The notes under the pieces: generated by a model
Seen by the model: the letters and a program-made list of their open reading frames with translations, nothing else
What the model was told of the DNA's origin: nothing
Database searches by the model: none
Made by a program: the position numbers and the translations under genes
Shown: positions 1 to 9,328 of the stretch, piece after piece
Layout of the letters: every line of letters starts with the position of its first letter
Position numbering within the stretch: position 1 is the first letter of the stretch
DNA from: Bacteroidales bacterium UBA4116
Lineage (GTDB): Bacteria > Bacteroidota > Bacteroidia > Bacteroidales > Tannerellaceae
Assembly (NCBI GenBank): GCA_002381645.1
Contig: DFXE01000023.1
Coordinates: forward strand, 62,001-126,000
Direction: 5' to 3'
DNA length: 64,000 nt

Positions 1-18
1 GGGAATAATTCTTCAAAA

Positions 19-1275
19 TTAATTTTGTCCATATGTAAATAATTTGAATTTTCTAACACCGTTTATCCGGATTGCAAATAAAAGGAATTCTGCAAAAACA
101 ACCAGTACAGCAATAGAGTAAATTGAAATATAACCAAAGCAATAAAGCGCTGTAAGTCCAATGATGTGAACTATAGAAACAATAACCATTGTCCAGTTTG
201 TGTAGGATGCATGGCCTAACGCCGCCAAAAACGGATATCCGATTAAAACCGACGGAATGGAAAAGAAAGAAGCAATCATTAATATTCTGAATACATGTAA
301 TATTTCATATGAATTCTCACTCCCATAAACGAGTAGTATGATATAAGAAGAGAAGAATAATATACCTGTGAGTAACAAAACGTTTACAGGTAAAACCGCC
401 TTTAAAATTTTCTTGAAAAAAGGAACGTCTTTCTTATTTGCCATATGGGGAAACAATACTCCTGTAAGTGGCGTTAACATCCAGTTATACGCCTGAAACA
501 ATTTCTCCGCAGCAGAATAATACCCGGCAGCTGTATTTCCGCATACCAATCCAAGTAATAATGTATTGCTATAGGTATATATTGAAAGGGATAGGCGTGA
601 TAAGAAATAAGTTGAACTATCCGAGAATGCAAATTTAATTTCTTTTATGGTCGGAAGAAACCATTTCATTTTCTCTTTATAATAAATAATATATATGCTG
701 ATCAATCCGGCGAAAACATATCCTATGGTATAAAATACGGGAACCAATACATAATCTTCGGGCTTCCGGATAAAAATAAAAAACGGAACAAAACTTACCA
801 GTTTAGCAATAATATTAAACAGGGTTATGTATTTCATTTTTTCCATTCCCTGAAAGAACCACATGGGGAACATAATATTACCGATAACAATCCCGAAAAA
901 AGAAAAATAAAACCTGGATTCCTGGTTGAATTTATCGAACAGTAGAATAATGAGAGATAAAATAATAAAGCTCGTGATACCTAAAAGAATACGGCAAACA
1001 AAAGCACTGTTCAGATACCGGTTGATTAATATTTCATCGTTGCGATGAGTGGAAATATACTTCGTTGCCGATAAATTAAATCCAAAGTCGGTGAACAGTA
1101 CAAAATACTGGATTAAATTATAACTAATAGAAACAAGCCCATACCGTTCAATTCCTAATACCCTGACAAGAAAAGGAAAAGTTAACAACGGTAATATATA
1201 GTTGACACCCTGTAATAAAACCAATGCCGCAAAGTTTTGAGTCATTGGCTTTTTCAGCACATTTGACACACCCAT
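19..1275 (-). CDS. Oligosaccharide flippase (Wzx/MATE-like polysaccharide biosynthesis protein)
   Basis: Integral membrane protein of 418 residues with about twelve hydrophobic segments, the first at roughly residues 15-40. The N-terminal region (FPFLVRVLGIERYGLVSI near residue 33) is typical of PST-family exporters that flip lipid-linked repeat units across the inner membrane. It starts 6 bases after the stop of the Wzz-like gene and is read in the same direction, so it belongs to a polysaccharide export operon that continues beyond the left edge. The substrate cannot be told from the sequence. The family call is secure, the exact role inferred. Confidence 0.88.
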   Translation of the reverse strand: MGVSNVLKKPMTQNFAALVLLQGVNYILPLLTFPFLVRVLGIERYGLVSISYNLIQYFVLFTDFGFNLSATKYISTHRNDEILINRYLNSAFVCRILLGITSFIILSLIILLFDKFNQESRFYFSFFGIVIGNIMFPMWFFQGMEKMKYITLFNIIAKLVSFVPFFIFIRKPEDYVLVPVFYTIGYVFAGLISIYIIYYKEKMKWFLPTIKEIKFAFSDSSTYFLSRLSLSIYTYSNTLLLGLVCGNTAAGYYSAAEKLFQAYNWMLTPLTGVLFPHMANKKDVPFFKKILKAVLPVNVLLLTGILFFSSYIILLVYGSENSYEILHVFRILMIASFFSIPSVLIGYPFLAALGHASYTNWTMVIVSIVHIIGLTALYCFGYISIYSIAVLVVFAEFLLFAIRINGVRKFKLFTYGQN

Positions 1276-1281
1276 AGCGTA

Positions 1282-2886
1282 TCATCCTTTAGCTTTCCGG
1301 TATTCTTTCTTAAGAACGCCGTATTGTTCTCTGCAGAATATAAAAATAACAGGAACAATGAGCGTGAAAACAAGCATTCCGATAGCAGCATAGAGTTTAC
1401 GGGGGGCAATGGGTTTGCTTTTAACAAAAGCGCTATCAATTACTTTTGCTTTTACCCGGTCCAGGCCACTGTTCAAGGCCGTTTCCTCTCTCTTCTGAAG
1501 CAGGATAAGATATACGCCCTGGAATATTTCCTGTTGACGCTTTAAATCAATAAAGTCGCGTTCCTGATCCGGAAAACTGTTCATTTTGGAGAAAAGTTGC
1601 TTCTCTTTTCCCTTTACGTCATCAATAGCCAGTTGAATGGAGTTCTGCGCATTTGAAATAGAAAGATATACACTTTCACGTAGCTGGTCAGCTCTTTCTG
1701 TCAGATTTCCGACCAGAGGATTATCCATATTTGAATTTTGTATCACCCTGGCCCGTTCCATAAGGATTTCATTGTAAGCCATTATGGGACTTCCTTTTTC
1801 ACCATCCTGGGATAAAAGCACAGGAACAAGGCTGTATTTGTTTTCCGGCTTCTTTATGAAATCATCCATCGCTTTGATGATATGGGACTGACTTTCCAAT
1901 TCGATAAGTTTTAGCTGGATATCCCTCATTTGTTCCACATAGAACTGAACATCAAATTGTATATCGGTTAGCCTGTTTTTATTTTTATAATCAGCAATAT
2001 CATATTCAATAAAACGTAATGAACTGGTCACCGAGTCTATTCTTGCATCTAAAAAGGCTAATGTCTTGGTAGCTTCCTTTCTTTTATAATCATTACTTTT
2101 TTGATTGTAAAAATCAATGAGTGAATTAAGCATATTAACCCCTCTTTGTTTTTCGTAATCCGAACAACTTAATTCGATGACATTGGATGTTTTCGATAAT
2201 TCTTCAATCAGGAATTCTTCAGCCAGATCTTCAGCCACCCAACCTGCCGGACGAAAAGTAATATTCATGTCCTCCATATTTCCGGTTGTATTCGCAGGCG
2301 AAAGAGCAAGGGTAAAATTACCGTTTGGTAATGATATAGTAGCAGGTAACGACTTAAAATCGAAAGACTTTTTGCCATAAGCATTGGATTCAGTCTTAAT
2401 ATTAATAGTACCGCTTTTAACCCTTACCTTAAACAATATATCTTCCGTTAGTCTATTATTCGTTACTGAATCAGTATAAAGTACGTACGGACTATCTTCA
2501 TACAATTTGTAAAATGAAAAGGGCTTGACATACTCCACATTTATTCCTAAATGAATAACCATTTCTTTCAAAAGGGCATTTGAGGTCAGTAAGCTTATTT
2601 CATCATCAATGTTGATCGATCCGGAAGTTATTCCTCCCAGTCCGATCGATTTCATTAAACCAGAGGCTTCTCCTAATCCAAAGCTGCCTCCACTCATTTC
2701 TTTATCTTCCTGAACCTGGATGCGAGCCATCATTTCATATGTTTTCGGATATAATACGATGTACAGGATAGCAGGGATAAGGGTGATGATAAACGCTATT
2801 ACAAATAATTTCCAATATAAAAGATATTTTACGATAATACCTTTAAGCCCTATTGTTTCCTCGTCGTTCACTTCTTTGAAATTCAT
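1282..2886 (-). CDS. Wzz/GumC-type polysaccharide chain-length determinant
   Basis: 534 residues with a membrane segment near residues 27-46, a long periplasmic region rich in predicted helix (about 260-460), and a second membrane segment near 499-519, the classic Wzz/GNVR layout. It has no C-terminal tyrosine kinase domain: the protein ends about 15 residues after the last membrane segment. Proteins of this family form an inner-membrane oligomer that sets chain length and connects to the outer-membrane Wza channel. The Wza-like gene ends 15 bases upstream and the flippase starts 6 bases downstream, all in one operon. Confidence 0.9.
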   Translation of the reverse strand: MNFKEVNDEETIGLKGIIVKYLLYWKLFVIAFIITLIPAILYIVLYPKTYEMMARIQVQEDKEMSGGSFGLGEASGLMKSIGLGGITSGSINIDDEISLLTSNALLKEMVIHLGINVEYVKPFSFYKLYEDSPYVLYTDSVTNNRLTEDILFKVRVKSGTINIKTESNAYGKKSFDFKSLPATISLPNGNFTLALSPANTTGNMEDMNITFRPAGWVAEDLAEEFLIEELSKTSNVIELSCSDYEKQRGVNMLNSLIDFYNQKSNDYKRKEATKTLAFLDARIDSVTSSLRFIEYDIADYKNKNRLTDIQFDVQFYVEQMRDIQLKLIELESQSHIIKAMDDFIKKPENKYSLVPVLLSQDGEKGSPIMAYNEILMERARVIQNSNMDNPLVGNLTERADQLRESVYLSISNAQNSIQLAIDDVKGKEKQLFSKMNSFPDQERDFIDLKRQQEIFQGVYLILLQKREETALNSGLDRVKAKVIDSAFVKSKPIAPRKLYAAIGMLVFTLIVPVIFIFCREQYGVLKKEYRKAKG

Positions 2887-2901
2887 GTTACGGTACTAAA
2901 A

Positions 2902-3702
2902 TTATTTAGAAATAGCTAAAATAACAGTTGTAATAACTGAAATGGCACTTAAAATAGATGAGAATACGGTAATACTATATTGTTGAGCCTGACTGTAACG
3001 CGCATTCTTTTGTTTGGCTTTATTCGGCTCAACATATACCATATCATTTTGCCGTAGATAATAATAGGGTGAAGCAAAAAGTGCAGGATCAGTCATATCG
3101 ATACGGCCGAACTCTTTTACTCCGTTATTATCACGTACAATAAGTATATTTTTCCGATTGGCATTTATTGTCAGGTCTCCCGACTGGCCTATTGCATCAA
3201 GTACGGTTATCCTTTCATTACGAACCGTTAAAGCGCCGGGACGGGCAACTTCACCTAATATAGTGATCTTATAATTTGTTATTTGTACGTTCACAATGGC
3301 ATCTTTTACATAAGCTGCTATTTTATTTTGCATATCGGTTATTAGTTCCTGTTTGGAAAGCCCTGAAACATGGATTTTTCCTAAAACGGGGAAATTAATA
3401 TTACCGTCTGAATCCACCAAATACGTATGCAATTGTTGTGAAGGCGTTACCGATATTTCCCCTTGCGAAGCATAGGCCCATACCGGTGGATTAAAGGGAG
3501 TTACAACAGTGGGATCCCAGGCGGTAACCGTAATCGTTAGTATATCACCGGGAGTTATTGTTGGGGTATAGTTTTGTTCCATTTCCGCTATTTGCTCTTT
3601 CGATAGATCGTCGAGTCCTTGAAAGTAGAGTACATCCTGGGGTGTTCCACAGGAGAAGAGCAGACCGATTAGAAGTGCTGCTGTTATAAGTTTAATTCCC
3701 AT
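2902..3702 (-). CDS. Wza-like polysaccharide export lipoprotein (SLBB domain)
   Basis: Outer-membrane export channel protein, 266 residues from the ATG at 3702. A TTG five codons earlier would also be in frame, but the ATG gives a clean lipoprotein signal (Cys18 in LLFSC). The Poly_export domain lies about residues 45-145 (TITPGDILTITV, then a HTYLVDSDGNINFPVLGKI segment), followed by an SLBB-like segment (ITILGEVARPGALTV, about 150-220) and a C-terminal hydrophobic stretch. It is first in the export operon, and a TAnnTTTG-type promoter sits 23 bases before the start. Confidence 0.9.
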   Translation of the reverse strand: MGIKLITAALLIGLLFSCGTPQDVLYFQGLDDLSKEQIAEMEQNYTPTITPGDILTITVTAWDPTVVTPFNPPVWAYASQGEISVTPSQQLHTYLVDSDGNINFPVLGKIHVSGLSKQELITDMQNKIAAYVKDAIVNVQITNYKITILGEVARPGALTVRNERITVLDAIGQSGDLTINANRKNILIVRDNNGVKEFGRIDMTDPALFASPYYYLRQNDMVYVEPNKAKQKNARYSQAQQYSITVFSSILSAISVITTVILAISK

Positions 3703-3724
3703 AAATAAAATGTTCAAATGCGTG

Positions 3725-3732
3725 CAAAGATA
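3725..3732 (-). promoter_or_regulatory. Bacteroidota -7 promoter element for the export operon
   Basis: Reads TATCTTTG on the minus strand, matching TAnnTTTG, 22 bases before the ATG at 3702. The position supports that start over the upstream TTG. Confidence 0.6.
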
Positions 3733-3891
3733 AAACTTTTATTTTTAACCACTAAAGAAGAGTAATGCTATTACTTGAAATTACATCTATAACGATGCAT
3801 TTAGGGGGATATTGCTGCATGAAACATAAAAAAATATGGATTTTCATGAACAAGAAGCTAACCGCAATGGTTGTAACATAATATTAAAACG

Positions 3892-3899
3892 TACTTTTG
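3892..3899 (+). promoter_or_regulatory. Bacteroidota -7 promoter element for the CvfB-like gene
   Basis: TACTTTTG matches TAnnTTTG and lies 21 bases before the ATG at 3921. A TTG at 3871-3873 is at a suitable distance for the -33 box. Confidence 0.65.
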
Positions 3900-3920
3900 C
3901 ATCTAAATTAATACCCTGCC

Positions 3921-4760
3921 ATGGAAATTGGAAAATACAATACTTTAAAAATAATCAAAGATCTTGATTTTGGTGTTTATCTGGATGGCGGCAACGGCCG
4001 GGAAATCCTTTTGCCGGCCCGGAGCGTTCCAAGGAATGTGAAACCGGGCGACGAAGTAGAGGTCTTTATTTACCACGACAATGAAGGGCGGCTGATTGCC
4101 ACTACGTCACGCCCGATAGCCATTGTAGGTGAATTCAAATTTATGGAGGTAAAGTCAGTAAACGAAACGGGAGCTTTTCTTGAATGGGGTATAATGAAAG
4201 ACCTGCTGGTTCCGTTCCGGGAACAGAAGGTACCCATGCAGGAAGGGCGCTGGTATTTAGTGTATATCCATATCGACCATGTAACGGGCCGTATTGTAGC
4301 ATCCGCGCGGATAGACAAATACCTCGACAATATTCCACCGGATTATTGCTTTACCCAGCAAGTAGACCTGCTTGTGGTAGAAGAAACCGAAATAGGATAT
4401 AAAGTAATAGTCAATAATGCGCATTGGGGGCTTCTTTACCATAGCGAAATTTACAGGCACCTCGATAAGGGCGAACAACTGAAAGGATATATCAAGCAGG
4501 TACGTGAAGATGATAAAATTGATGTCAGTATCGCGCCGTTGGGGTATGGTAAGGTAGAAGGAATAGCGGCGAATATTCTCGAAACGTTACGGATTCATGG
4601 CGGTTTCCTCAATGTACATGATAAAAGCGAACCCGAAGAAATATATGCTTTATTCCATTGCAGCAAAAAAGCTTTTAAACAGGCGGTCGGATCACTTTAC
4701 AGGCAGAAACTTATCAATGTGGAAGAAGACGGCATCCGGTTTACCGGAAATCCGGACTGA
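3921..4760 (+). CDS. CvfB-family S1 RNA-binding protein
   Basis: 279 residues made of consecutive S1-like modules (about 1-65, 70-135 and 145-205) followed by a winged-helix-like C-terminus (about 220-275), the arrangement of the CvfB/YitL family. In firmicutes CvfB affects virulence-gene expression and binds RNA; the role in Bacteroidota is not established. Repeated G-x-FLEWG and GLLYHSEI segments are typical S1 strands. It is a single-gene unit with its own promoter, and a bidirectional terminator follows it. Confidence 0.85.
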   Translation: MEIGKYNTLKIIKDLDFGVYLDGGNGREILLPARSVPRNVKPGDEVEVFIYHDNEGRLIATTSRPIAIVGEFKFMEVKSVNETGAFLEWGIMKDLLVPFREQKVPMQEGRWYLVYIHIDHVTGRIVASARIDKYLDNIPPDYCFTQQVDLLVVEETEIGYKVIVNNAHWGLLYHSEIYRHLDKGEQLKGYIKQVREDDKIDVSIAPLGYGKVEGIAANILETLRIHGGFLNVHDKSEPEEIYALFHCSKKAFKQAVGSLYRQKLINVEEDGIRFTGNPD

Positions 4761-4766
4761 TAAATA

Positions 4767-4796
4767 AAAAGCCGCTTTTTACTTAAAGCGGCTTTT
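4767..4796. terminator. Bidirectional rho-independent terminator
   Basis: Perfect 12-bp stem (AAAAGCCGCTTT / AAAGCGGCTTTT) with a 6-base loop. It lies between the convergent ends of the CvfB-like gene and the TIM-barrel gene. Confidence 0.88.
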
Positions 4797-4817
4797 CCGA
4801 TTTATATTCTGATCGGT

Positions 4818-5774
4818 TTATTTTACAAAAGACGCATTCTGCAGGTAAGCAGCACAATCTTTTATACCTTCGAACTGTGAACGTCCGTCGGGCATTTTTT
4901 CCAGCTCTACGAAATAGTCCTGGATACCGTTTTTATACATCTGGTTGAATATATTTTCAAAATTCAATAATCCGCTCTGTCCTAAAACGGCAGTATCTTT
5001 TATATGTAAAAGTTTGATCCGGTCCGAACGCTTTTTGAGGTATTCCAAAGGATCGTTTCCACCACGTACCGTCCAGTAAACATCCAGTTCAAAACATACC
5101 AGTGAAGGATCCGTATTGTCAATAAAGATATCCTGTATCTGCTCGCCGGCCGGCATCCATGGATTAGGATTTTTATTCTCTTCACCCGGTTTGATCATTC
5201 TTTGAAACTCCATATGGTGATTATGGTAACCAAACATTAATCCGGCATCTTTGCAGATTTTGCCTGCTTCATTGAAAAACTCGCAAGCAAGTAATGCCGC
5301 ATCATAAGAAGTGATAACCGGCATCATCGGCTGGATAAGGTATTTGCATTCTAATTTCACATGGTCGGCCGCCGTTTTTTTCCAGTATTCCCTCACCTGT
5401 GGAAGAAAATCACGTTTGTATTCCACAAAGAAAGGCTGGCCCGGTATCACAGGATTCACATGCGAACTGACAATCGTTAATCCGTTATCATCGGCCGCTT
5501 TTTTGAATGTCATCATATCTACATCGCCTATCTTACCGTCATTGTAACCTGCCAGCTCCAATTTCAGGTATCCCATATCTTTCAGTTCCGTCATTCGCTT
5601 CGGAAGATCGTCGTACAACTCTTTTTGAAGCGAATAGATTTGTAAACCCAGTGTTTTATTTTTTGGAGCTGCCGGAGCTGCTGGAGAAGTTGCCGATGTG
5701 CAGCCATTTGCCGCTATTAAACCCGTAGCAGCAAAAAAGGAGGCATTTTTTAGAAAATCGCGTCTGTTACTCAT
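4818..5774 (-). CDS. Tat-exported sugar isomerase/epimerase-like TIM-barrel protein
   Basis: 318 residues. The N-terminus has a twin-arginine motif (NRRDFLK, residues 3-9), then a hydrophobic stretch ending in a Cys near residue 25 (AANGC, an imperfect lipobox), so the product is probably periplasmic and perhaps lipid-anchored. The rest is a xylose-isomerase-like AP_endonuc_2 barrel. Likely metal ligands or catalytic residues lie in YHNHHMEF (about 180), ELDVYW (about 230), LLHIKD (about 255) and VELEKM near the end. It starts 9 bases after the Tat-exported Gfo/Idh/MocA gene, so the two probably act on the same sugar. The substrate is unknown. Confidence 0.82.
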   Translation of the reverse strand: MSNRRDFLKNASFFAATGLIAANGCTSATSPAAPAAPKNKTLGLQIYSLQKELYDDLPKRMTELKDMGYLKLELAGYNDGKIGDVDMMTFKKAADDNGLTIVSSHVNPVIPGQPFFVEYKRDFLPQVREYWKKTAADHVKLECKYLIQPMMPVITSYDAALLACEFFNEAGKICKDAGLMFGYHNHHMEFQRMIKPGEENKNPNPWMPAGEQIQDIFIDNTDPSLVCFELDVYWTVRGGNDPLEYLKKRSDRIKLLHIKDTAVLGQSGLLNFENIFNQMYKNGIQDYFVELEKMPDGRSQFEGIKDCAAYLQNASFVK

Positions 5775-5783
5775 AATCTGATT

Positions 5784-7250
5784 TTATTTTTTGTAATAAG
5801 GAAGACAATATGGATTCCTGTATTGATAATTGTATAACCTGTGTGAAGCCGCTTCTTTATCATTTACAAAGCTAAGTGTAGCGGGATCCCATTTAACCGT
5901 ACGGTTTAATTCGCGGGCGATATTAGCCAGGCAACATAACGTATTGGTGCTGCAACCCACTTCAACCGGGGCGATAGGATTCTCGCGTGAACGTACGCAG
6001 TCGATAAAGTTCTGCATATGCGGTGAGCTGGTTTCATAACTTCCCGCCATTCCGCCTGTGTTGGCTTGCTGGTTTTTTTTCTTCTTATTTTTCTTTTGCT
6101 CCTCTTCCTGCTTTCTTTTATATTCTTCCCACATTTTCATCATTTCTTCACGGCTCATCGGTCGTCTGCCGGCAACGTCTGCCGGAACTTTGGAAGGATC
6201 GGAACAGGCCAGGTAACCACGGGCCACTTCAATCCAGCCGTTATCGCCGATGAATTTAATACCCTGGGCATCCTGATTGTCGTCGAGGAACGGCTGCTCC
6301 GTCATCACAATGCCGTTCGCGTACTTCATGGTAGCCCATTGCGCACCGTTTACTCCCTTGGGATAGAATTCAACCGGTCCGGAACCGTCCATACCTATTG
6401 CGGCCTGGGCTATATCGAACATATGTGCGCCCCAGTCGGCCGTATAACCGTTTCCGGTTTCCTGATACCAGCGCCATGCTCCCCATAGCTGTTCATTCTT
6501 TTCAGGATCGAGGGAAATAGGTGGACATAAATCTGGGTGATAATGTATTTTTGGATCGTTCAACGGGCCCATCCATTGGTTGAAATTCAGATTTCCGGGA
6601 ATTGGCATTTCCGGCAAGTCAAGCGGTTTGGGAGGTTCGCCTACACGTGCGTATATCTTTTCAATATGTCCTATCGCACCGCTTTGCACCAATTCAATCG
6701 CTTTCTGGAATTCAGGACTCGACCGCTGCTGGCTGCCTACCTGTAACACGCGTTTATTATCCCGCACCGCCCTTACCATGGCAAGACCTTCCGCTATGGT
6801 AAAAGCCAGCGGCTTCTGGCAATATACATCTTTTCCGGCCTGGCAGGCATGTATCGTATTCAACGCATGCCAATGGTCGGGAGTCGCTACTTCAACAGCG
6901 TCTATATCTTTACGTTCCAGCAAATCTTCATAAAATTCATATTTGTCGCAACGGGGAGCCATACCTTTTGCGGTTTGCCAGGCTTCGATACGGCGTTTGA
7001 ACCGTTCGGTCTTCATGCTGTCGACATCACAGGCGGCAGCAACTTGTACGCCCGGGCATGATGCGAACCCTGCAAAATCAGAGAGCGCCTGCTGGCCTAA
7101 TCCGATAAACCCGATAACAACCCTGTCGCTCGGCGCAATTCGTACACCGTCCATCATCCAACTTGGAAGAATGGTTAAACTTGCTAATCCTAAAGCCGAT
7201 AAGCCAAGGAATTCCCTGCGGTTCATACCTTTTTTTTCGTTATTCTCCAT
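5784..7250 (-). CDS. Tat-exported Gfo/Idh/MocA-family oxidoreductase
   Basis: 488 residues. MNRREFLG (residues 9-16) plus a hydrophobic stretch is a twin-arginine signal. The Rossmann motif follows (VIGFIGLGQQ, about 45-54), then TPDHWH and VYCQKPLAF. The usual E-K-P catalytic triplet is Q-K-P here, as in other exported members. A lysine-rich insert (about 385-400) precedes the C-terminal domain. The family oxidises or reduces sugars and cyclitols with a nicotinamide cofactor carried in by Tat export. It is first gene of a two-gene unit with the TIM-barrel isomerase and is divergent from the unit starting at 7433. Confidence 0.87.
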   Translation of the reverse strand: MENNEKKGMNRREFLGLSALGLASLTILPSWMMDGVRIAPSDRVVIGFIGLGQQALSDFAGFASCPGVQVAAACDVDSMKTERFKRRIEAWQTAKGMAPRCDKYEFYEDLLERKDIDAVEVATPDHWHALNTIHACQAGKDVYCQKPLAFTIAEGLAMVRAVRDNKRVLQVGSQQRSSPEFQKAIELVQSGAIGHIEKIYARVGEPPKPLDLPEMPIPGNLNFNQWMGPLNDPKIHYHPDLCPPISLDPEKNEQLWGAWRWYQETGNGYTADWGAHMFDIAQAAIGMDGSGPVEFYPKGVNGAQWATMKYANGIVMTEQPFLDDNQDAQGIKFIGDNGWIEVARGYLACSDPSKVPADVAGRRPMSREEMMKMWEEYKRKQEEEQKKNKKKKNQQANTGGMAGSYETSSPHMQNFIDCVRSRENPIAPVEVGCSTNTLCCLANIARELNRTVKWDPATLSFVNDKEAASHRLYNYQYRNPYCLPYYKK

Positions 7251-7301
7251 GGTAATTCAATTAGTAATTTAAAATATATTCGTGGTTATAAAATCAATGC
7301 T

Positions 7302-7309
7302 CAAAGATA
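7302..7309 (-). promoter_or_regulatory. Bacteroidota -7 promoter element for the Gfo/Idh/MocA-isomerase unit
   Basis: Minus-strand TATCTTTG, matching TAnnTTTG, 51 bases before the start at 7250. Confidence 0.5.
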
Positions 7310-7432
7310 TAAAAAAAAGCATGTTAAACAAAAGCGTCATGTTGACACAGCGTTAAAATCTGTCAAAGAATTTAAACTCTCAACAATTATGGCTTTATTT
7401 GTACGCGATACAATATCAATGACTACTCACTT

Positions 7433-8536
7433 ATGAAAATGAAATGTATACCTGTACTTTTTTTATTATTCTTTCTCTTTAACGGATGTATTCAGGACGA
7501 ACCTTTATCACCATATGCTGATATAGAGGAGTTTTCGTTACCAGAGGATATCGCTGCCAGCAAAGCGAGTTTTAACCAGACCAATATTTCCGTATATGTT
7601 AAGAAGGGTGCCGATTTAACAACCGTTGTCCCTCAAATTAAAATATCCGAAGGCTCTACCATTACACCTTCTCCTGATATACCGCAGGATTTCAGCCAGC
7701 CTGTACGATATACGGTTACAGCCCAGGACGGCTCACATCAACGCGAATATACCGTGCAAGCCATTTCCGTGGTTATTTACAGCTATAACTTTGAAAACTG
7801 GGAAGCTTTAGATCCTAAAGCTCCATATGAAACTCCGGTAGAATACGATAAGGAGGGAAGAAGAACCACCCCATGGGATTCCAGTAACCGGGGTATCCAT
7901 ATCTATATGAAACCGGGCACTCCCGGCGAAGATTATCCGATTCATAAAATAGAGAGAGGCTCGGGTAAATATGCGGCGGAATTGAGCACCATCAAAGGGC
8001 CGGGCGATATTTTCGGAATCATGAATATCCCGATAGCCGCCGGTTCATTATTTATAGGGGAACTCAATCCGCTGAATGCATTGAAAGATCCTTTATTAGC
8101 TACGCAGTTCGGACAGCCTTTTTACGATATGCCGATCAGGATGACAGGCAAATACATGTACAAACCCGGAACGGGAGATTATATTGATCCTAACGGTAAT
8201 GTATTGCCGAATGTAAAAGACTCCTGTTCGATTTACAGTATATTCTACCGTACGGATGAAACACTCGACCGTTTAGACGGGACAAATGTTTTCACCCACC
8301 CCAATATCGTGGCTATGGCTATGCTTTCGCCTAATGAAAGGGCCGGATCAGCCGGAGATGATTTAGTGCCTTTCGATATTGGATTCGAATATAAGACAAA
8401 CCATGTAGTCGATTTTGAGAAAAATGAGTATAAACTGGCTATCGTTTTTTCATCCAGCTTCTATGGCGACCGTTACGAAGGAGTGATCGGAAGCCGGTTA
8501 ATTGTGGATGATGTTGAAATTCTGATTGATGAATAA
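7433..8536 (+). CDS. PCMD-domain surface or periplasmic lipoprotein
   Basis: 367 residues. The signal ends at a lipobox Cys (FNGC, residue 20), followed by IQDEP, an acidic stretch resembling the surface-export signal of Bacteroidota lipoproteins. Residues about 35-105 form an Ig-like domain (ISVYVKKGADLTTVVPQI, YTVTAQDGSHQREYTV). The remainder (about 115-367) matches the PCMD putative carbohydrate-metabolism domain, with an N-terminal NFENWE and a DDVEI ending. First gene of a three-gene unit; it overlaps or closely abuts the next gene. Probably binds or presents a carbohydrate; the ligand is unknown. Confidence 0.75.
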   Translation: MKMKCIPVLFLLFFLFNGCIQDEPLSPYADIEEFSLPEDIAASKASFNQTNISVYVKKGADLTTVVPQIKISEGSTITPSPDIPQDFSQPVRYTVTAQDGSHQREYTVQAISVVIYSYNFENWEALDPKAPYETPVEYDKEGRRTTPWDSSNRGIHIYMKPGTPGEDYPIHKIERGSGKYAAELSTIKGPGDIFGIMNIPIAAGSLFIGELNPLNALKDPLLATQFGQPFYDMPIRMTGKYMYKPGTGDYIDPNGNVLPNVKDSCSIYSIFYRTDETLDRLDGTNVFTHPNIVAMAMLSPNERAGSAGDDLVPFDIGFEYKTNHVVDFEKNEYKLAIVFSSSFYGDRYEGVIGSRLIVDDVEILIDE

Positions 8537-8540
8537 TGAT

Positions 8541-9305
8541 ATGAAAATGAAAACAAATATTACTAAGATAATCCTTTTGTGTTTAGTTTGTTTAAGTATA
8601 ACGGCGGTTGCACAGGCCCAAAGCAGTTTTAAACAGTGGGAATTCAAAGCGTTCGCAGGATATAATTTGGGAGGTTCTTCTCCTTTACCCTTACCAGCGG
8701 AAATAAGGAAGATCAACTCATGGAGTCCCGGATTCGCGGGATCGCTGGCTATTCATGCCACCCGGTGGATTACGCCCGAATGGGGTATAACCTCGGGACT
8801 TGCCGTCGACCTGAAAGGTATGATCATCAAAGCGGATGTGAAGTATATGATGACCAACCTTGTAATTGGCGAAGGCGACAATATCGGATTCTTCAGCGGG
8901 ATGTTCACCGGAGAAAATAAAACCAAAGTGCGGAACGGCTACCTGGTGCTTCCCCTTCTGGCTACCTGGCGTCCTTTGGATAAATGGACCTTCCGTCTGG
9001 GAGGATACTTTGCCTCCCAGCAGGACGCTAAGTTCGAAGGAACGGCTTCAAACGGCTATATCCGCAACGGGGGGCCTGCCGGGGATATTATCAATATTGA
9101 GAGCGCGACATTTGATTTTTCCGATAATATAAAAAAGGTCGATGCCGGGTTGATGGCTTCTGCCGACTGGTTCTTTACGGATAAAATGGCGGTAACCGGA
9201 CAACTTTCGTGGGGATTGGTACCACTTTTCCCATCGGATTTTAACGGAATACCTTATAAAATGTATAATATTTATTTCCTTACGGGAATTGCATACAGAC
9301 TGTAA
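8541..9305 (+). CDS. Outer-membrane beta-barrel protein of unknown function
   Basis: 254 residues from the ATG at 8541, which gives a standard signal peptide (IILLCLVCLSITAVAQA). An in-frame ATG at 8529 inside the end of the previous gene is an alternative. The mature part alternates aromatic and polar residues in short strands (WEFKAFAGYNLGG, WTFRLGGYFASQQ, MAVTGQLSWGLVP, IYFLTGIAYRL) and ends in an aromatic-plus-L pattern, which points to a small porin-like or OmpW-like barrel. It sits between the PCMD lipoprotein and the exported oxidoreductase, so it may let their substrate into the periplasm. That is inference. Confidence 0.65.
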   Translation: MKMKTNITKIILLCLVCLSITAVAQAQSSFKQWEFKAFAGYNLGGSSPLPLPAEIRKINSWSPGFAGSLAIHATRWITPEWGITSGLAVDLKGMIIKADVKYMMTNLVIGEGDNIGFFSGMFTGENKTKVRNGYLVLPLLATWRPLDKWTFRLGGYFASQQDAKFEGTASNGYIRNGGPAGDIINIESATFDFSDNIKKVDAGLMASADWFFTDKMAVTGQLSWGLVPLFPSDFNGIPYKMYNIYFLTGIAYRL

Positions 9306-9328
9306 ACCACTTTTAATACAAGATTACC

